DNA of 64,000 bases from Delphinapterus leucas (lineage: Eukaryota > Chordata > Mammalia > Artiodactyla > Monodontidae): the NCBI RefSeq assembly GCF_002288925.2, contig NW_022098001.1:11002495-11066494 (forward strand). Reading direction: 5' to 3'. The notes beneath the pieces are model-generated. The model was not told where the DNA came from. It searched no databases and saw only the letters and a program-made list of their open reading frames with translations. Position 1 is the first letter of the stretch. Every line of letters begins with the position of its first letter. The position numbers were made by a program, and so were the translations under genes. This document shows positions 23,728 through 35,999 of the stretch, piece after piece.

Positions 23728-24351
23728 AAAATCAAACAGGTATTTAATGTAATAATATACATGCTGCATCCTTAAAACGAAGTGTTTCTCATTTGACTAC
23801 ACATTAAAATCTGAACTCATTTGCAACTGAATCAAGAAATGGCAGAGTAAGCAACCATTAAAAACTCCTGGATACATTTAGTCTCCAACCAAAGGTAATC
23901 AACCCTTAGGAGGGTTGATACATTACAAAAGGAAAGCATCTTTATTTAAACCAGATTTTTGCCAACTATGGTTTCCCATTAGTGAGTTGCAAGATTAATT
24001 TAGTGGGTCATGACCAACATTTTTTAAAAAAATGAAATAGAATAACATAAAATGTTAGAGTTCATCACAAATTGTAAGGATATCTTTATTCAGTAAATAT
24101 AATATATCTGTATGTATTGTACACTGTGCTACAGTGTAGATAATATATCTTTTGTGTATTACAGTCAAAAAAGCTTGAAAAACTGATTTAGCGCAGTATA
24201 TTATACTTCCTGCTGCTTAATAAAAAACAGTGACAGCAGCAAATTCCATCAAATTATATTGCTTTGCATCATCATACCTATTCTTGAAGTAGCTGCTTTA
24301 AAAAATACCCTGTCTCTCTCCTCTGCTCCACCTTCTGTGCATTTCTTATAC

Positions 24352-25741
24352 CAGTGATTCTCAAAGTGCTGTGCATGGACTCTGGAGATCTCTGAAAAGA
24401 GTCTACAAGTTCATTTTAAGACGAGGATTTATTTGTATTTTCACTGTGCTGACATTTGCATTGGTGCAGCAAAGGCAAAATGGATAAAACAGCTGGGGCC
24501 CTAGCACCAGTTGAGGCAGTGGCACCAAATTGTAACATCCAGTGTATATGGCACTGCCATGCCCTCCTGGATTTTTCTTAAAGTGCCAATTTCACTTAAC
24601 AACGATCCTGATAAGGCAGTAGAAAGTATTCACTTTATTAAATGTCAACCCTTGAACACATATCATTTTAATATTTTGTGTGAGAAATGGGACGTTCTAA
24701 CAAGACCTCGATGCATACCAATTATGATGGTTGTGAGCTAAGCTAGCTGCTTTTTTAATGGAATACCATTTTTACTTGAAAACAAACTATGCTTATTCAG
24801 ATGTGGGTATTTAGCAGACATTTTTTTCTAAAATGAACAAAGTGAGACTATCACTTCAAGGAAAACAACTGAAAGTATTTATTACCAATAATAAAATTCC
24901 AGCTTTATAGCAAAAATGAAAATTTTAGAAAACTTGACAGTATACCAATACTTAAAGAATTTTAGGATGAAATCGGTGGTGATATTGACCAAAGTGATTG
25001 TTTAATATTGTATAATGAAATGTGTCAACATTTGGAAGATCTGCATAACTCAGTGAATCAATGTTTTCCAAATGACCATTGCATGATAGACCAATGGTTT
25101 TAAGAGGAATGGAGTATAAAATGTCATTAATATGGTTTAGAATCCACCAACTTTTAAGAAACCAACCATTAAAAACTATTACTCATATGTATAACTGAAT
25201 AACTTTCCTGGACACCTGAAACTATCACAACATGGTTAATAACATATACTCCAATATAAAATTAAAAGCTAAAACAAAACAAAACCTATCACTTTTTGCA
25301 TTATGGTGTCAAGTCAAAAAGCAATATCCACAATTATCTAAGAAGGCTGTTAAAATACTCCTCCCTTTCCAGTTACATATTTGTGTTAGGCCAAATTTTC
25401 TTCATCTATTGCAACCAAATGATGTACCATATCAGATTGGATGCAGAAGCAGATATGGAGCTACAGCTGTTTTCTATTAAGATAGACATTTAAAAGATTT
25501 ATTAAAAATGTAAAACAATGCCACTCTTCTCACCTTTACTCCTTAAAAGTCTCTTACTTACGTTATTATATAGTAAGCTTATTATTTTCAATGAATATAT
25601 AAATTAAAAAAAATTTTGCCTTTAATGTCTAATACAATAAACATTGATAGACAGAACACATATAAACAAAAGCTCTTTTAGGTCCTCAATGATTTTTAAG
25701 AGTATAAAGAACCCTGAGACCAAAATGTTTGAAAAACACTG
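24352..25741 (+). mobile_element. hAT-Charlie DNA transposon with degraded transposase
   Basis: The left end (cagtgattctcaaagtg) and the reverse complement of the right end (cagtgtttttcaaacatt) form hAT-type terminal inverted repeats. The flanking octamers tcttatac and tcctagac match at 6 of 8 positions, as expected for an old 8-bp duplication. Inside are two transposase remnants on the plus strand. About 25015-25110 encodes text like HNSVNQCFPNDHCMIDQWF. About 25293-25480 encodes LWCQVKKQYPQLSKKAVKIL, the hAT C-terminal dimerisation region, followed after a frameshift by LDAEADMELQLFSIK. A full transposase would be roughly 600 residues, so the element is internally deleted and dead. Confidence 0.8.
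25180..25290 (+). mobile_element. Short L1 3' end inside the hAT element
   Basis: catatgtataactgaataac ... ctccaatataaaattaaaag matches the last ~90 bp of the older L1 3' UTR (compare 22705-22785). It splits the transposase remnant into two pieces. A weak duplication (aaactattac / aaacctatcac) may flank it. Confidence 0.7.
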
Positions 25742-26015
25742 TCCTAGACCTTATTTGACTCGTCTCTCAAATCCAAAACTATGAATACATATTTGAGCTT
25801 CTGAATCAACAATCAATTACACTGTGTAAAAAGAGCTTACAACAGGTATGGATGAGGGAATACTTAAAGCCATTTCTGGGTTTAAAAAATGAATTTCCTA
25901 ACTGAAGAATATTTAAAGTACATATCATATAATAGGCAAGGTTAACATAAGGCCCCAACTAAGACCTTTAGTGTTTTCTCTCATGCTCATCTTGATATTA
26001 AAGTGTTTGCTTTTA

Positions 26016-28706
26016 GAGGGAGGAACACTCCTAAACTCATTCTATGAGGCCACCATCACCTTGATATCAAAAGCAGACAAAGATGTCACAAAGAAAGAAA
26101 ACTACAGGTCAATATCACTGATGAACATAGATGCAAAAATCCTCAACAAAATACTAGCAAACAGAATCCAACAGCACATTAAAAGGTTAATACACCACGA
26201 TCAAGTGGGGTTGATCCCAGGAATGCAAGGATTCTTCAATATACGCAAATCAATCAATGTAATACACCACATTAACAAATTGAAGGAGAAAACCATATGA
26301 TCATCTCAATAGATGCAGAAAAAGCTTTCAACAAAATTCAACACCCTTTTTATTTATGATAAAAACCCTCCAGAAGGTAGGCATAGAGGGAATGTACCTC
26401 AACATAGTAAAGGCCATATATGCAAACCCACAGCCAACATCATTGTCAATGGTGAAAAACTGAAACCATTTCCACTAAGATCAGGAACAAGACAAGATTG
26501 TTCTCTCTCACCACTATTATTCAACACAGTTTTGGAAGTTTTATCCACAGCAGTCAGAGAAGAAAAAGAAATAACAGAAATCCAAATTGGAAAAGAAGAA
26601 GTAAAGCTGTCACTGTTTGCAGATGACATGATACTATACATAGAGAATCCTAAAGATGCTACCAGAAAACTACTAGAGCTAATCAATGAATTTGGTAACG
26701 TTGCAGTACACAAAATTAATGCAAAGAAATCTCTTGCATTCTATACACTAATGATGAAAAATCTGAAAGAGAAATTAAGGAAACAGTCCCATTTACCATT
26801 GCAACAAAAAGAATAAAATGCCTAAGAATAAACCTACCTAAGGAGACAAAAGACCTGTATGCAGAAAACTATAAGACACTGATGAAAGAAATTTAAAATG
26901 TTACAAACAGATGGAGAGATATACCATGTTCTTCAATTAGAAAAAGAAATATTGTGAAAATGACTATACTACCCAAAGCAATCTACAGATTCAATGCAAT
27001 CTCTATCAAACTACCAATGGCATTTTTCACAGAACTAGAACAAAAAATTTCACAATTTGTATGGAAACACGAAAGACCCCGAATAGACAAAGTAATCTGA
27101 GAAAGAAAAACGGAGCTAGAGGAATCAGGCTCCCTGACTTCAGACTATACTACAAAGCTACAGTAATCAATACAGTATGGTACTGGCACAAAAACAGAAA
27201 TATAGATCAATGAAACAAGATAGAAAGCCCAGAGATTAACCCACGCACACATGGTCACCTTATTTTTGATAAAGGAGGCAAGAATATACAATGGAGAAAA
27301 GACAGCCTCTTCAATAAGTGGTGCTGGGAAAACTGGACAGCTACATGAAAAATAATGAAATTAGAACACTCCCTAACACAATACACAAAAATAAACTCAA
27401 AATGGATTAAAGACCTAAATGTAAGGCCATACACTATAAAACTCTTAGAGGAAAACATAGGCAGAACACTCTATGACATAAATCACAGCAAGATCCTTTT
27501 TGACCCACCTCCTAGAGAAATGGAAATAAAAACAAAAATAAACAAGTGGGACCTAATGAAACTTAAAAGCTTTTGCACAGAAAAGGAAACCATAAACAAG
27601 ACAAAAAGACAACCCTCAGAATGGGAGAAAATATTTGCAAATGAAGCAACTGACAAAGGATTAATCTCCAAAATATACAAGCAGCTCTTGCAGCTCAATA
27701 TCAAAAAACAAACAACCCAATCTAAAACTGGGCAGAAGACCTAAATAGACATGTCTCCAAAGAAGATATACAGATCACCAACAAACGGATGAAAGGATGC
27801 TCAACATCACTAATCATTAGAGAAATGCAAATCAAAACTACAATGAGGTATCACCTCACACCAGTCAGAATGGCCATCATCAAAAATCTACAAACAATAA
27901 ATGCTGGAGAGGGTGTGGAGAAAAGGGAACCTTCTTGCACTGTTGGTGGGAATGTAAATTGATACAGCCACCATGGAGAACACTATGGATGTTCCTTAAA
28001 AAACTAAAAATAGAACTACCATATGACCCAGGAATCCCACTACTGGGCATGTACCCTGAGGAAACCATAATTCAAAAAGAGACATGCACCACAATGTTCA
28101 CTGCAGCTCTATTTACAATAGCCAGGTCATGGAAGCAACCTAAGTGTCCATCGACAGATGAATGGATAAAAATGTGGCACATATATACAATGGAATATTA
28201 CTCAGCCATAAAAAGAAACGAAATTGAGTTATTTGTAGTGAGGTGGATGGACCTAGAATCTGTCATACAGAGTGAAGTAAGTCAGAAAGAGAAAAGAAAA
28301 TGCCGTATGTTAACACATATATATGGAATCTAAAAAAAAAAAAAGGTTCTGAAGAACCTAGGGGCAAGACAGGAATAAAGACGCAGACGTGGAGAATGGA
28401 CTTGAGGACACGAGGAGGGGGAAGGGTAAGCTGGGACGAAGTGAGAGAGTGGCACGGACATATATACACTACCAAATATGAAATAGATAGCTAGTGGGAA
28501 GCAGCCACATAGCACAGGGAGATCAATTCGGTGCTTTGTGACCACCTAGATGGGTAGGATAGGGAGGGTGGGAGGGAGATGCAAGAGGGAGGAGATATGG
28601 GGATATATGTCCATGTATAGCTGATTCACTTTGTTATAAAGCAGAAACTAACACACCATTGTAAAGCAATTATACTCCAATAAAGATGTTAAATAAATAA
28701 ATAAAT
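26016..28706 (+). mobile_element. 5'-truncated L1 insertion, 2.69 kb
   Basis: The insert starts in the reverse transcriptase region of ORF2 and ends ccaataaagatgttaaataaataa. A perfect 16-bp duplication aaagtgtttgctttta is at 26000-26015 and 28707-28722. ORF2 fragments lie at 25971-26300, 26313-26816 (with [15 protein letters not shown]) and 27355-27744, separated by frameshifts and stops, so it is inactive. It retains the ORF2 tail deleted from the L1 at 2954-7757 and serves as the internal reference for that deletion. Confidence 0.95.
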
Positions 28707-28722
28707 AAAGTGTTTGCTTTTA

Positions 28723-29874
28723 TTCACTGTACTGCCAAGCTGGGTCTCATTACGAACACATTTATTCATCAGTAGAAGCCACAATTCTCATCTGACACTT
28801 TAAATGCCTCATCTCGCCTGAGATGTGTATCACACTTGATGCAAAATGCCTGCCACAGCGCTCCCAGTGTCAGAGCTCTTCTTGGTGAAATGGCAGTATG
28901 AGAACCAGTGCACCCATGCCCTCAGAATACTCCAGAACAGACGTTACCCTGCAATGAAAGTTCATATGAAATCAGCATGACTTAATAACACTCATCACAC
29001 CGAAAATCAAATTCTATGCCAATGATACATGGCACTTGGAGCTTATTTTACAAACATTAACTAATTAATCTCAAAACATCCCTGAGAGGCAAGACATAAT
29101 GATATATGAGCTGACAATCTAATGATGTCTAATTATTTATAAGATTTCCCCCTTCCAAGAGGTTTCTATCGCCAGTTCAGAGAAGTGGGCTCGCTACGTG
29201 CTCAAATCAGGTGTGGAAATCAATTATCACTTATTCTATCCAAAATTGTCTTGCTATAAAGTACCCACATTTCCTTTTAGAACAGATCAACCTGTACCAT
29301 TTTCCATTGGAAAGGCTCATAGAAACTCCAAAGCCCCCAAGCAATCTAGTGTTGAACTCATAGTTCTGTACCTTAAATGACATTCTTTGCTCATTTTTTA
29401 CCCACAAGCAATTTTGATTATTATCCCAATTGCTTTGGCCAGCTTCGCTCTACTGTCCTCTTTTTCCCCCCGCAGTATCTTTTTCCCCTGTAAAGATACT
29501 CACAGACACTGACCCTATCATCGAGACAGTTTCTTGCCTCCAAATTCTGTCATCAGAAAGCTGCCTTCTCTGTGCTTTTGTTCCTGTTGCCTCGCTGACT
29601 TGAACGCTCTCGGGTTTCCTCAAGTTCTCTGCATTCCCTTATTTCCATTCGACTTGAAATTAGGCAACTTTGTTCCATCAGATAATTACACATCAGCTTC
29701 TAAATTTTCTCTTGAGCAGCAAGTTGGGCCTTGAAAGTGAATGCCATATGTTTAAAAACATTGCTAGAAGACATATTGTGAAGGGGAATGTTACTGTTTG
29801 TGGGAAAAAAAAGATTATACAAGTATGCTTAAAAATACACCTCAGGAATGTTATTTATTTAAATAACAATTCTT
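28723..29874. other. Unique non-coding sequence
   Basis: No clear repeat or gene. Small frames at 29198-29380 and 29534-29734 have no motif. Confidence 0.45.
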
Positions 29875-30258
29875 ATGAGGGCTGTATTAAAATTCTCCAG
29901 AGACAGAGAGATTTATTTTTAAGGAATTGGCTCACATGACTGTGGGGGATGGTAAATCCAAACTCTGCAGGGTAGGCTGGCGGGCTGGAAATTCCCCCAG
30001 GAACCGATCTTGTAGTTTTGAGTCTGAAAGCCGAATTCCCTCTCCTTGGGGGGAACCTCAGTCTTTGCTCTTTAGGCCTTCAAATGATTGAATGAGGCCC
30101 ATCCACATTATGGAGGATTATCTGCTTTACTCAAGTCTACTTATTTAAATGTTAATCACATCTAAAAAAATACGTAACAGCAACGTCTAGAATGGTGTTT
30201 GACCAAACAACTGGGCACCATAGCCTAGCCAAGGTGACACATATAATTAACCTCACAA
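29875..30258 (+). repeat. ERVL-type LTR-like element
   Basis: Reads ttctccagagacagagagat ... ggaattggctcacatgactg ... atgaggcccatccacattat ... gacacatataattaacctca, a typical mammalian LTR-like order (MLT2-like by recall). The element at 36000-36285 is the same family reversed. No internal viral genes adjoin it. Confidence 0.6.
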
Positions 30259-30281
30259 GGGCCTACCTTGTTTAAGAAAGC

Positions 30282-30583
30282 TTTTTTTTTTTTTAACTTT
30301 TGGCTGCGTTGGGTCTTCGTTGCTGTGCATGGGTTTTCTCTAGTTGTGGCGAGTGGGGGCTACTCTTCGTTGCAGTGCATGGGCTCTAGGTGCGTGAGCT
30401 TCAGTAGTTGTGGTACGTGGGCTCAGTAGTTGTGGCTCATGGGCTCTAGGGCGCAGGCTCAGTAGTTGTGGTTCACGGGCTTAGTCACTCCACATCATGT
30501 GGGATCTTCCCGGACCAGGGCTTGAACCCCTGTCCCCTGCATTGGCAGGCAGATTCTTAAACACTGTGCCACCAGGGGAGTCC
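30282..30583 (-). mobile_element. Cetacean SINE, reverse
   Basis: A T-rich left end and cttttggctgcgttgggtct mark the tail, with the head (ccaccaggggagtcc) at 30569-30583. The 9-bp duplication taagaaagc is at 30273-30281 and 30584-30592. Confidence 0.92.
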
Positions 30584-30592
30584 TAAGAAAGC

Positions 30593-32140
30593 ATTTAAAG
30601 CAACTGTATTTTTCATCTTTGTAATCTTACTGGCTAACAAAGTACCTCCTATACTAGGTGTTCACTAACTATTCAGTGGTGAAATAAATGAATGTGTATT
30701 AGACTTGTGTTTCCAATAAAATTGTAAACTTGAGCGACAATATTTCCTTTGCATTTTCTGTAACTATGGCAATCACATAACTCAAATTTTCCAGGGTAGT
30801 ATTGATTTCAAACGCTCTGTCCCATTGTCACACCATGTGTCCTAATTTTAAATTGTAGAAAACATGGTGACCATAATTCTAACAAGTAGTTTCATGCTGA
30901 ACACAGTACTTAAACCTCACTAAATACTTAACTGATTGAAATGGAATTTCCAGCCAGTGGACATTTTGTTTAAAATATGACAAAATACAACTGGGGGAAA
31001 TTATCATTTCTCTTCTCATTTATTCCTGAGACACGAAATGCAATCTGGTTCTTGTATTTTAAATTTTCCAGTTCTCAGGGTGTGGTTATAGTGAATTGCT
31101 GAGCCAGTATGAAGTAAGATACTTGGTAATCAGGGCAAGTTTAAACAGTGTTGAACATTTTTTTAGGGTGAGTGACCATCCAGGTAACGTATCCAGGAAA
31201 GGCCTTGAATAGAAAAGGAGGGACACTATTAGACAAATAAAAATCCCTGTTTCTGGATTCTCTATGCAAGTAATAAAACCTTGAGATTCCAGGAGGAAAG
31301 TTGCTGAGTTTTTTTAAGATAGAAGAAGACAGAATCAAAAATAAATAAAACATTAAGAATTGTCTTTTTTTTTCCAGTAAAAATTACTTAAGGCTTTTCT
31401 GGACCGCAGAAATTATTTTCCTACATTATAATCTGATGTGAGCTTTAAAACTGCTGGTTTGTTCCAAAATGATATCTCAAAGGAGTATAAGTTATACCAC
31501 TTGGAGTTTAGATAGCCTTGGTGAAAATTTAAAGCTATTATAGAAAGATGAGTGATGAATTCAAGGAAGCCAGAAAGTGCTTGAACCAAAAGCTTTTAGC
31601 TATTCAGTCAAAAAATTAGCAAAATTTAGTGACAGCTTGGGAACGGGGTGGGGTGAGGATATGGAAGAGACAAAAGATGTCTTAGCTGTGGTAGGAGACT
31701 AGAATTATGCTAATCTCATTATGAGAGAAGAGAAATTAAGACAGAGAACCAGTTTGGAATATTTAGTAGAGGAATGAAGGTGATGAGTAATTTTGAGCAT
31801 GTTGATTTTAAGTGAAACATGGAGCTACACTGGAAACAGCTAGAAATACAGTTTAAGAAAGTAGGTGAGAAATCAGAACCAAAGCTGAAATTTCCAGGAT
31901 CTTTACTATAGAATTTAAATAAAGTCCAAACTATTGACTATGTCTTCTCTATATCTACCCTAGCCAAAGGTGTACTTTTCCTGGACTCGAGCTGAATGGG
32001 GTGATTTACAGACCCCCTACTTGGTCTTTGCACCTTCTGGGACATGTGATTACTCTTTCCTCACCTATCTGGAATGCTCTTTTCCTTTCCACAGCCCCAT
32101 ACACCCCAATAACTCACACTCCAACTTCAACTCAACCTTT
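30593..32140. other. Mostly unique non-coding sequence
   Basis: No recognised repeat or coding sequence apart from short A/T runs. Confidence 0.45.
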
Positions 32141-32153
32141 AGGTCTTACTTTA

Positions 32154-32308
32154 TCTTTTCTGGATGTATGCCCAGTAGTGGGATTGCTGGGTCATATGGT
32201 AATTCTATTTTTAGTTTTTTAAGGGAGCTCCATACTGTTCTCTATCGTGGCTGTACCAATTTACATTCCCACCAACAGTGCAAGAGGGTTCCCTTTTCTC
32301 CACACTTC
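32154..32308 (-). mobile_element. Internal L1 fragment flanked by a perfect duplication
   Basis: About 155 bp of reverse-strand distal ORF2 (gtatgcccagtagtgggatt ... acattcccaccaacagtgca). The 13-bp duplication aggtcttacttta lies at 32141-32153 and 32309-32321. Neither the L1 3' end nor a poly(T)/poly(A) tail is present, unlike every other duplication-flanked L1 in the window. Confidence 0.85.
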
Positions 32309-32347
32309 AGGTCTTACTTTAGATGTTTCTTCCCTGACTGCCCCCTT

Positions 32348-32374
32348 ACACACACACACACACACACACACACA
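32348..32374 (+). repeat. (AC)n microsatellite
   Basis: About 13 uninterrupted AC units. Confidence 0.97.
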
Positions 32375-32969
32375 GACTCCTGTGTTAGGTTAGTTGCCCC
32401 TCTATGAGCTTTCAGGGTATTTAGTATTATCTCCCTCACCGCTCTGTGTTATAAGATCCTGCTTACTGATCCGTCCATTCAACTCGAGTTTAAGGTTCCC
32501 AAGGGCAGGCACTGAATCTTTCCTGCTCATGGTTATATTCCTAACTCCATTATACATAGTAGGTACTCAAAAACTGAATGAACAAATGAATTTTCAGAGA
32601 AGGTTGAATGTGGACAACATCACAGTAGATAAAGCTCCAAAACTTGTCTGAAAAAGAGGTTGATTGATAGTTGATACTTCAAGTAACAAGCTTGAAGTGC
32701 CTTGAAAAATTAATTCCTGTGGCATGCTTGTATCTTGTGGAATGGATGTTAAGGTTATGGTGTTGTATTCTGATGTGATTTTTCTGGTAAGACATGTAAG
32801 GCTAAAGCACACCCATGTGGGTGGTGGACATGTCTTCTAAGGAGCCTGAAGCCTTTCTCCAGGGCAGCCACCTGGGAAAGAACTGGGTCCTCGAACAGGA
32901 AGTAGAACTGAGGGGTGGGCTTGAGGGTGGTGGAAGGAGAGGCTTCATCTTGCTTAATCTGGACTATGC

Positions 32970-33275
32970 CTCCTAATACAGCAGCCATTAGATGTATGTG
33001 GCTATTGAGCCCTTGAACTATGCTGTCTGAATTGAGATGTGCAAGCGTAAAATCCATACCAGATCTTAAACTTAGTATGAAAAAATTAAATATTTAATTA
33101 ATATTTTTATATTGACTACATGTTGAAATGATAATATTTTGGATATAGTGGGTTAAATACCTTATTAAAATTAATTTCATTAATTTCTTTTTACCTTCTT
33201 CACATGGCTACTAAGATTTTTTAAATTCCATGTGTGGCTCGCCTTACAGTTCTTTGGGACAGTGCTGGTCTAGAC
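32970..33275. repeat. Old hAT-like DNA repeat
   Basis: Text such as gcagccattagatgtatgtg gctattgagcccttgaa at the left and catggctactaagatttt ... gggacagtgctggtctag at the right follows a known old palindromic-ended DNA element whose name I cannot give with confidence. The 100-codon minus frame at 32755-33057 overlaps it and is not a gene. Confidence 0.5.
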
Positions 33276-33639
33276 TTAAGAGAAGATCTAGACATCTCTG
33301 AACGTCCTCCTGGGTGGAGCCATTAAGGCAGCGGATGGGATAGGCCTGAAAGCTTGGCAGCTAAGCCTTGTCTTGTAAAAGTAGGATGATTTACGAGCAT
33401 CTCTGTCTTGTTTCCACCATAAGTAAAGGCTTCTTGCCGGTGCCTGCTACTTGTTGGGCTCTGTGCTAGGCACTGGAGCTTCAGGATAAACCGGATGGAC
33501 ATGACCCTACACTCATGAACCTTGCTATCTGGCCACATGATTCAGTCCTCTCCCCAGTCAGGAGATTTTCCTTCCACTCCTGCTGTCCTTGGAGGAAAGC
33601 CAGTGGAGGAGGGAAGCACGACATTTGTTATTTTTACTT

Positions 33640-33900
33640 TTGTTTGTTACTGTGATTAAATTTGTTGAATGCTTACTCTGTAGGCGGGCTGAGCACTTTT
33701 GATGCCTTGTCTCGCTGAATGTTCATTAATAATCCTGCAAAGCAGGAACTATTATTATTCCCATAAAGAGGAAGAAACTGAGGCTTGGGGAAGTAAAATT
33801 AACTTGCCCAAGGACACACAAAAGGGACAAAGCGCAGAGTGAAATTCAGATCTGCGTGGCACCAGTGTCCCACTGCTAACCACTATACATCACACCTCAT
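33640..33900 (-). repeat. MIR SINE, reverse
   Basis: tgttgaatgcttactctgta, ctattattattcccataaag, aaactgaggcttggggaagt and aacttgcccaaggacacaca are in reverse-MIR order. Confidence 0.8.
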
Positions 33901-33954
33901 TTCCTCACAAATACACGGGTAACAGTCACCCTGATGGCTTCAGCTTGTGGAGAT

Positions 33955-34130
33955 CTACTACGTGCAGGCGCTGCCCTCAGCACCTCATGCTTACATATTT
34001 AACCCTCACCATAATCCTAAGGAATGTGGTTCTTGTACAAAAAAGAAAACTGAATCTCAGAAAAGTGAAGTAACCTGTCCAAGATCATATAGCAACTAAA
34101 TTAGGGCATTATTTGAATCTTAGTTCTCCT
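33955..34130 (-). repeat. MIR SINE, reverse
   Basis: A second reverse MIR: tactacgtgcaggcgctgcc, aaccctcaccataatcctaa, gaaaactgaatctcagaaaa and cctgtccaagatcatatagc. Confidence 0.7.
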
Positions 34131-34364
34131 ACATTTAAAGTTCTCTAAATATTCCATCTCTCTAAATTACCCATAAAAGATATTTTTTAAAATGTGGCTG
34201 GTAGGTAAAAGCCAACCCTCTTTGATTAGAGACTGTCAGACATCTCAAGACATTTTAGGGAGAGGGATTAGTCCCTTCTAAAGCTGCTCTCTCTTCCCCT
34301 AAGCAGACAGGGGAGAAAAAAAAAAAAAAACAGTTTGATATAATCCAAAAAAGATAAAAATTCT

Positions 34365-34515
34365 CCTAGACTCCTCCTTCAGAGCTGGAAACATTCTGCA
34401 TGATCATCTGGTCCAAACCTCTCATTTCACAGATGAGAAAATGAGGTTCACAGAGGTCAAATGACTTGCCCAAGGTCATGCAGCTGGTTAGTGGCAGAGC
34501 AGAACTGGAGCGCAT
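34365..34515 (-). repeat. MIR-like SINE, reverse
   Basis: catctggtccaaacctctca, cagatgagaaaatgaggttc and acttgcccaaggtcatgcag fit an MIR-family element in reverse. Confidence 0.65.
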
Positions 34516-35194
34516 GTGGCTTCTCACAGAACTTGACTCTCTCCACAACCCACACTGCCTCCTGAGGACAAAGGAAGGCCTGGGGGAAATTCAGGGGCGG
34601 TGCAGGGCTGCCCTAGTGGCGGCAGGAAGCAAAGTTTACATCGTCTCCTAGCTCACGAAGTTTCTATCATGTCCCCAAAGCACTCACGAAGAACCTACAG
34701 TGCTGTGGACCCAGATACACAGGACTAACAGTATAAAACCAGCACTAACTGCGCACAGGAAAACAAGTTGAGGCTTTTGCTTTAATTGCTTTTCTTTCTT
34801 TTGATCATGTGCAAATCCAGGCTTTTCAGAGGACATGTGCGTAACTCAGTGGTGCAGCAGTGACGCTTGACCATCTGGGCAGGTCTAGGAAGGCGTGTTT
34901 GGGAGGAGATGCCTCCAGGAGATGCAGACTGGAGGCTCCATGCTGATCCTGGAAAACTTCACACACAGTCAAAAAATTTTAATGAGCAATCTGGGCCTAA
35001 AGCTGTTCCTGGGTGCTGCGCTTCAGGCGTCCAGCTGTTCAGTGGCACAGGTGCCGCCAAGCCGCCGCGCACTGTCTGTCCCCGCACATACTTGCACTCT
35101 CCACTTGCACCCGGCATTCTGTATTCCTGTCATAGTCTTTCTCCTTCCCGACACTTATTTTGGTCACACTCTTTCCTCAGGCCCTACCCAAGGT

Positions 35195-35720
35195 TCCCAA
35201 CCTCCTTGAAGCTATTCCAGACCATGGTCAGCCTGCTAATCGCTCCTTTTTCTGGAATCTAAGATGAATATCCTCCTTCATTTAGCACTTAGTTATCTAG
35301 TTCATGCTTGATTTGTACTTCTTTGTGTACATGTTCTGTCTCCTAAGCTGGAATTTAGCCACTCAAAACAAGGGACAATACACTACCAAACGTAAGGTAG
35401 ATAGCTAGTGGGAAGCAGCCGCATAGCACAGGGAGATCAGCTAGGTGCTTTGTGACAGCCTGGAGGAGTGGGATAGGGAGGGTGGGAGGGAGGGAGACGC
35501 AAGAGGGAAGAGATATGGGAACATATGTATATGTATGGCTGATTCGCTTTGTTATGGAGCAGAAACTAACACACCATTGTAAAGCAATTATACTCCAATA
35601 AAGATGTAAAAAAAGAAACAAGGGACAGATCTACTTTCCCCTGCAAATTCCAAATTCCTTCCTGGTACAGAGCCATATAAGCAGCAGGCACTCAAGAAAC
35701 CTTGGATGTTGATGACAATG
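35195..35720 (+). repeat. L2 LINE 3' end split by an L1 insertion
   Basis: Left part 35200-35365 (ccttgaagctattccagacc ... ctcctaagctggaatttagc) and right part 35628-35720 (tggtacagagccatataagc) read as one L2 tail once the insert at 35378-35615 and one duplication copy are removed. Confidence 0.6.
35378..35615 (+). mobile_element. Very short L1 3' UTR insertion
   Basis: tacactaccaaacgtaaggt ... ccaataaagatgtaaaaaaa, only 238 bp of 3' UTR. The 12-bp duplication aaacaagggaca is at 35366-35377 and 35616-35627. Confidence 0.95.
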
Positions 35721-35999
35721 ACGACTGTGATGATGATAATGATGCTGGAGGAGGAGAGGAGGACAAAGCTAGAGAAGAAATTCTATTCAGGTAGAAAGCT
35801 CACAGAAGCCTACAAAACAAATTGGATTACTATAGAGATCAAACTCCAGGCCAAAGGAAAATGGTAGAAATCATCAAATTTATGTCTGTGAAACTTCTGC
35901 CTGCCGCATTTGCCACATCCGGTTTCACAGGCCATTTTATTAGTATTAAGAACAACACAGGGCTATCTTTCTTATTCCCTTCCTTGAGGAGCCCACTAT

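Noticed and set aside
21541..28545. Numerous minus-strand ORFs (e.g. 21541-21900, 26399-26713, 27483-27704)
   Set aside because: They are antisense to L1 ORF2. The plus-strand reading has the conserved reverse transcriptase and tail motifs.
32755..33057. 100-codon minus-strand frame
   Set aside because: It overlaps an old DNA-transposon repeat and has no recognisable domain.
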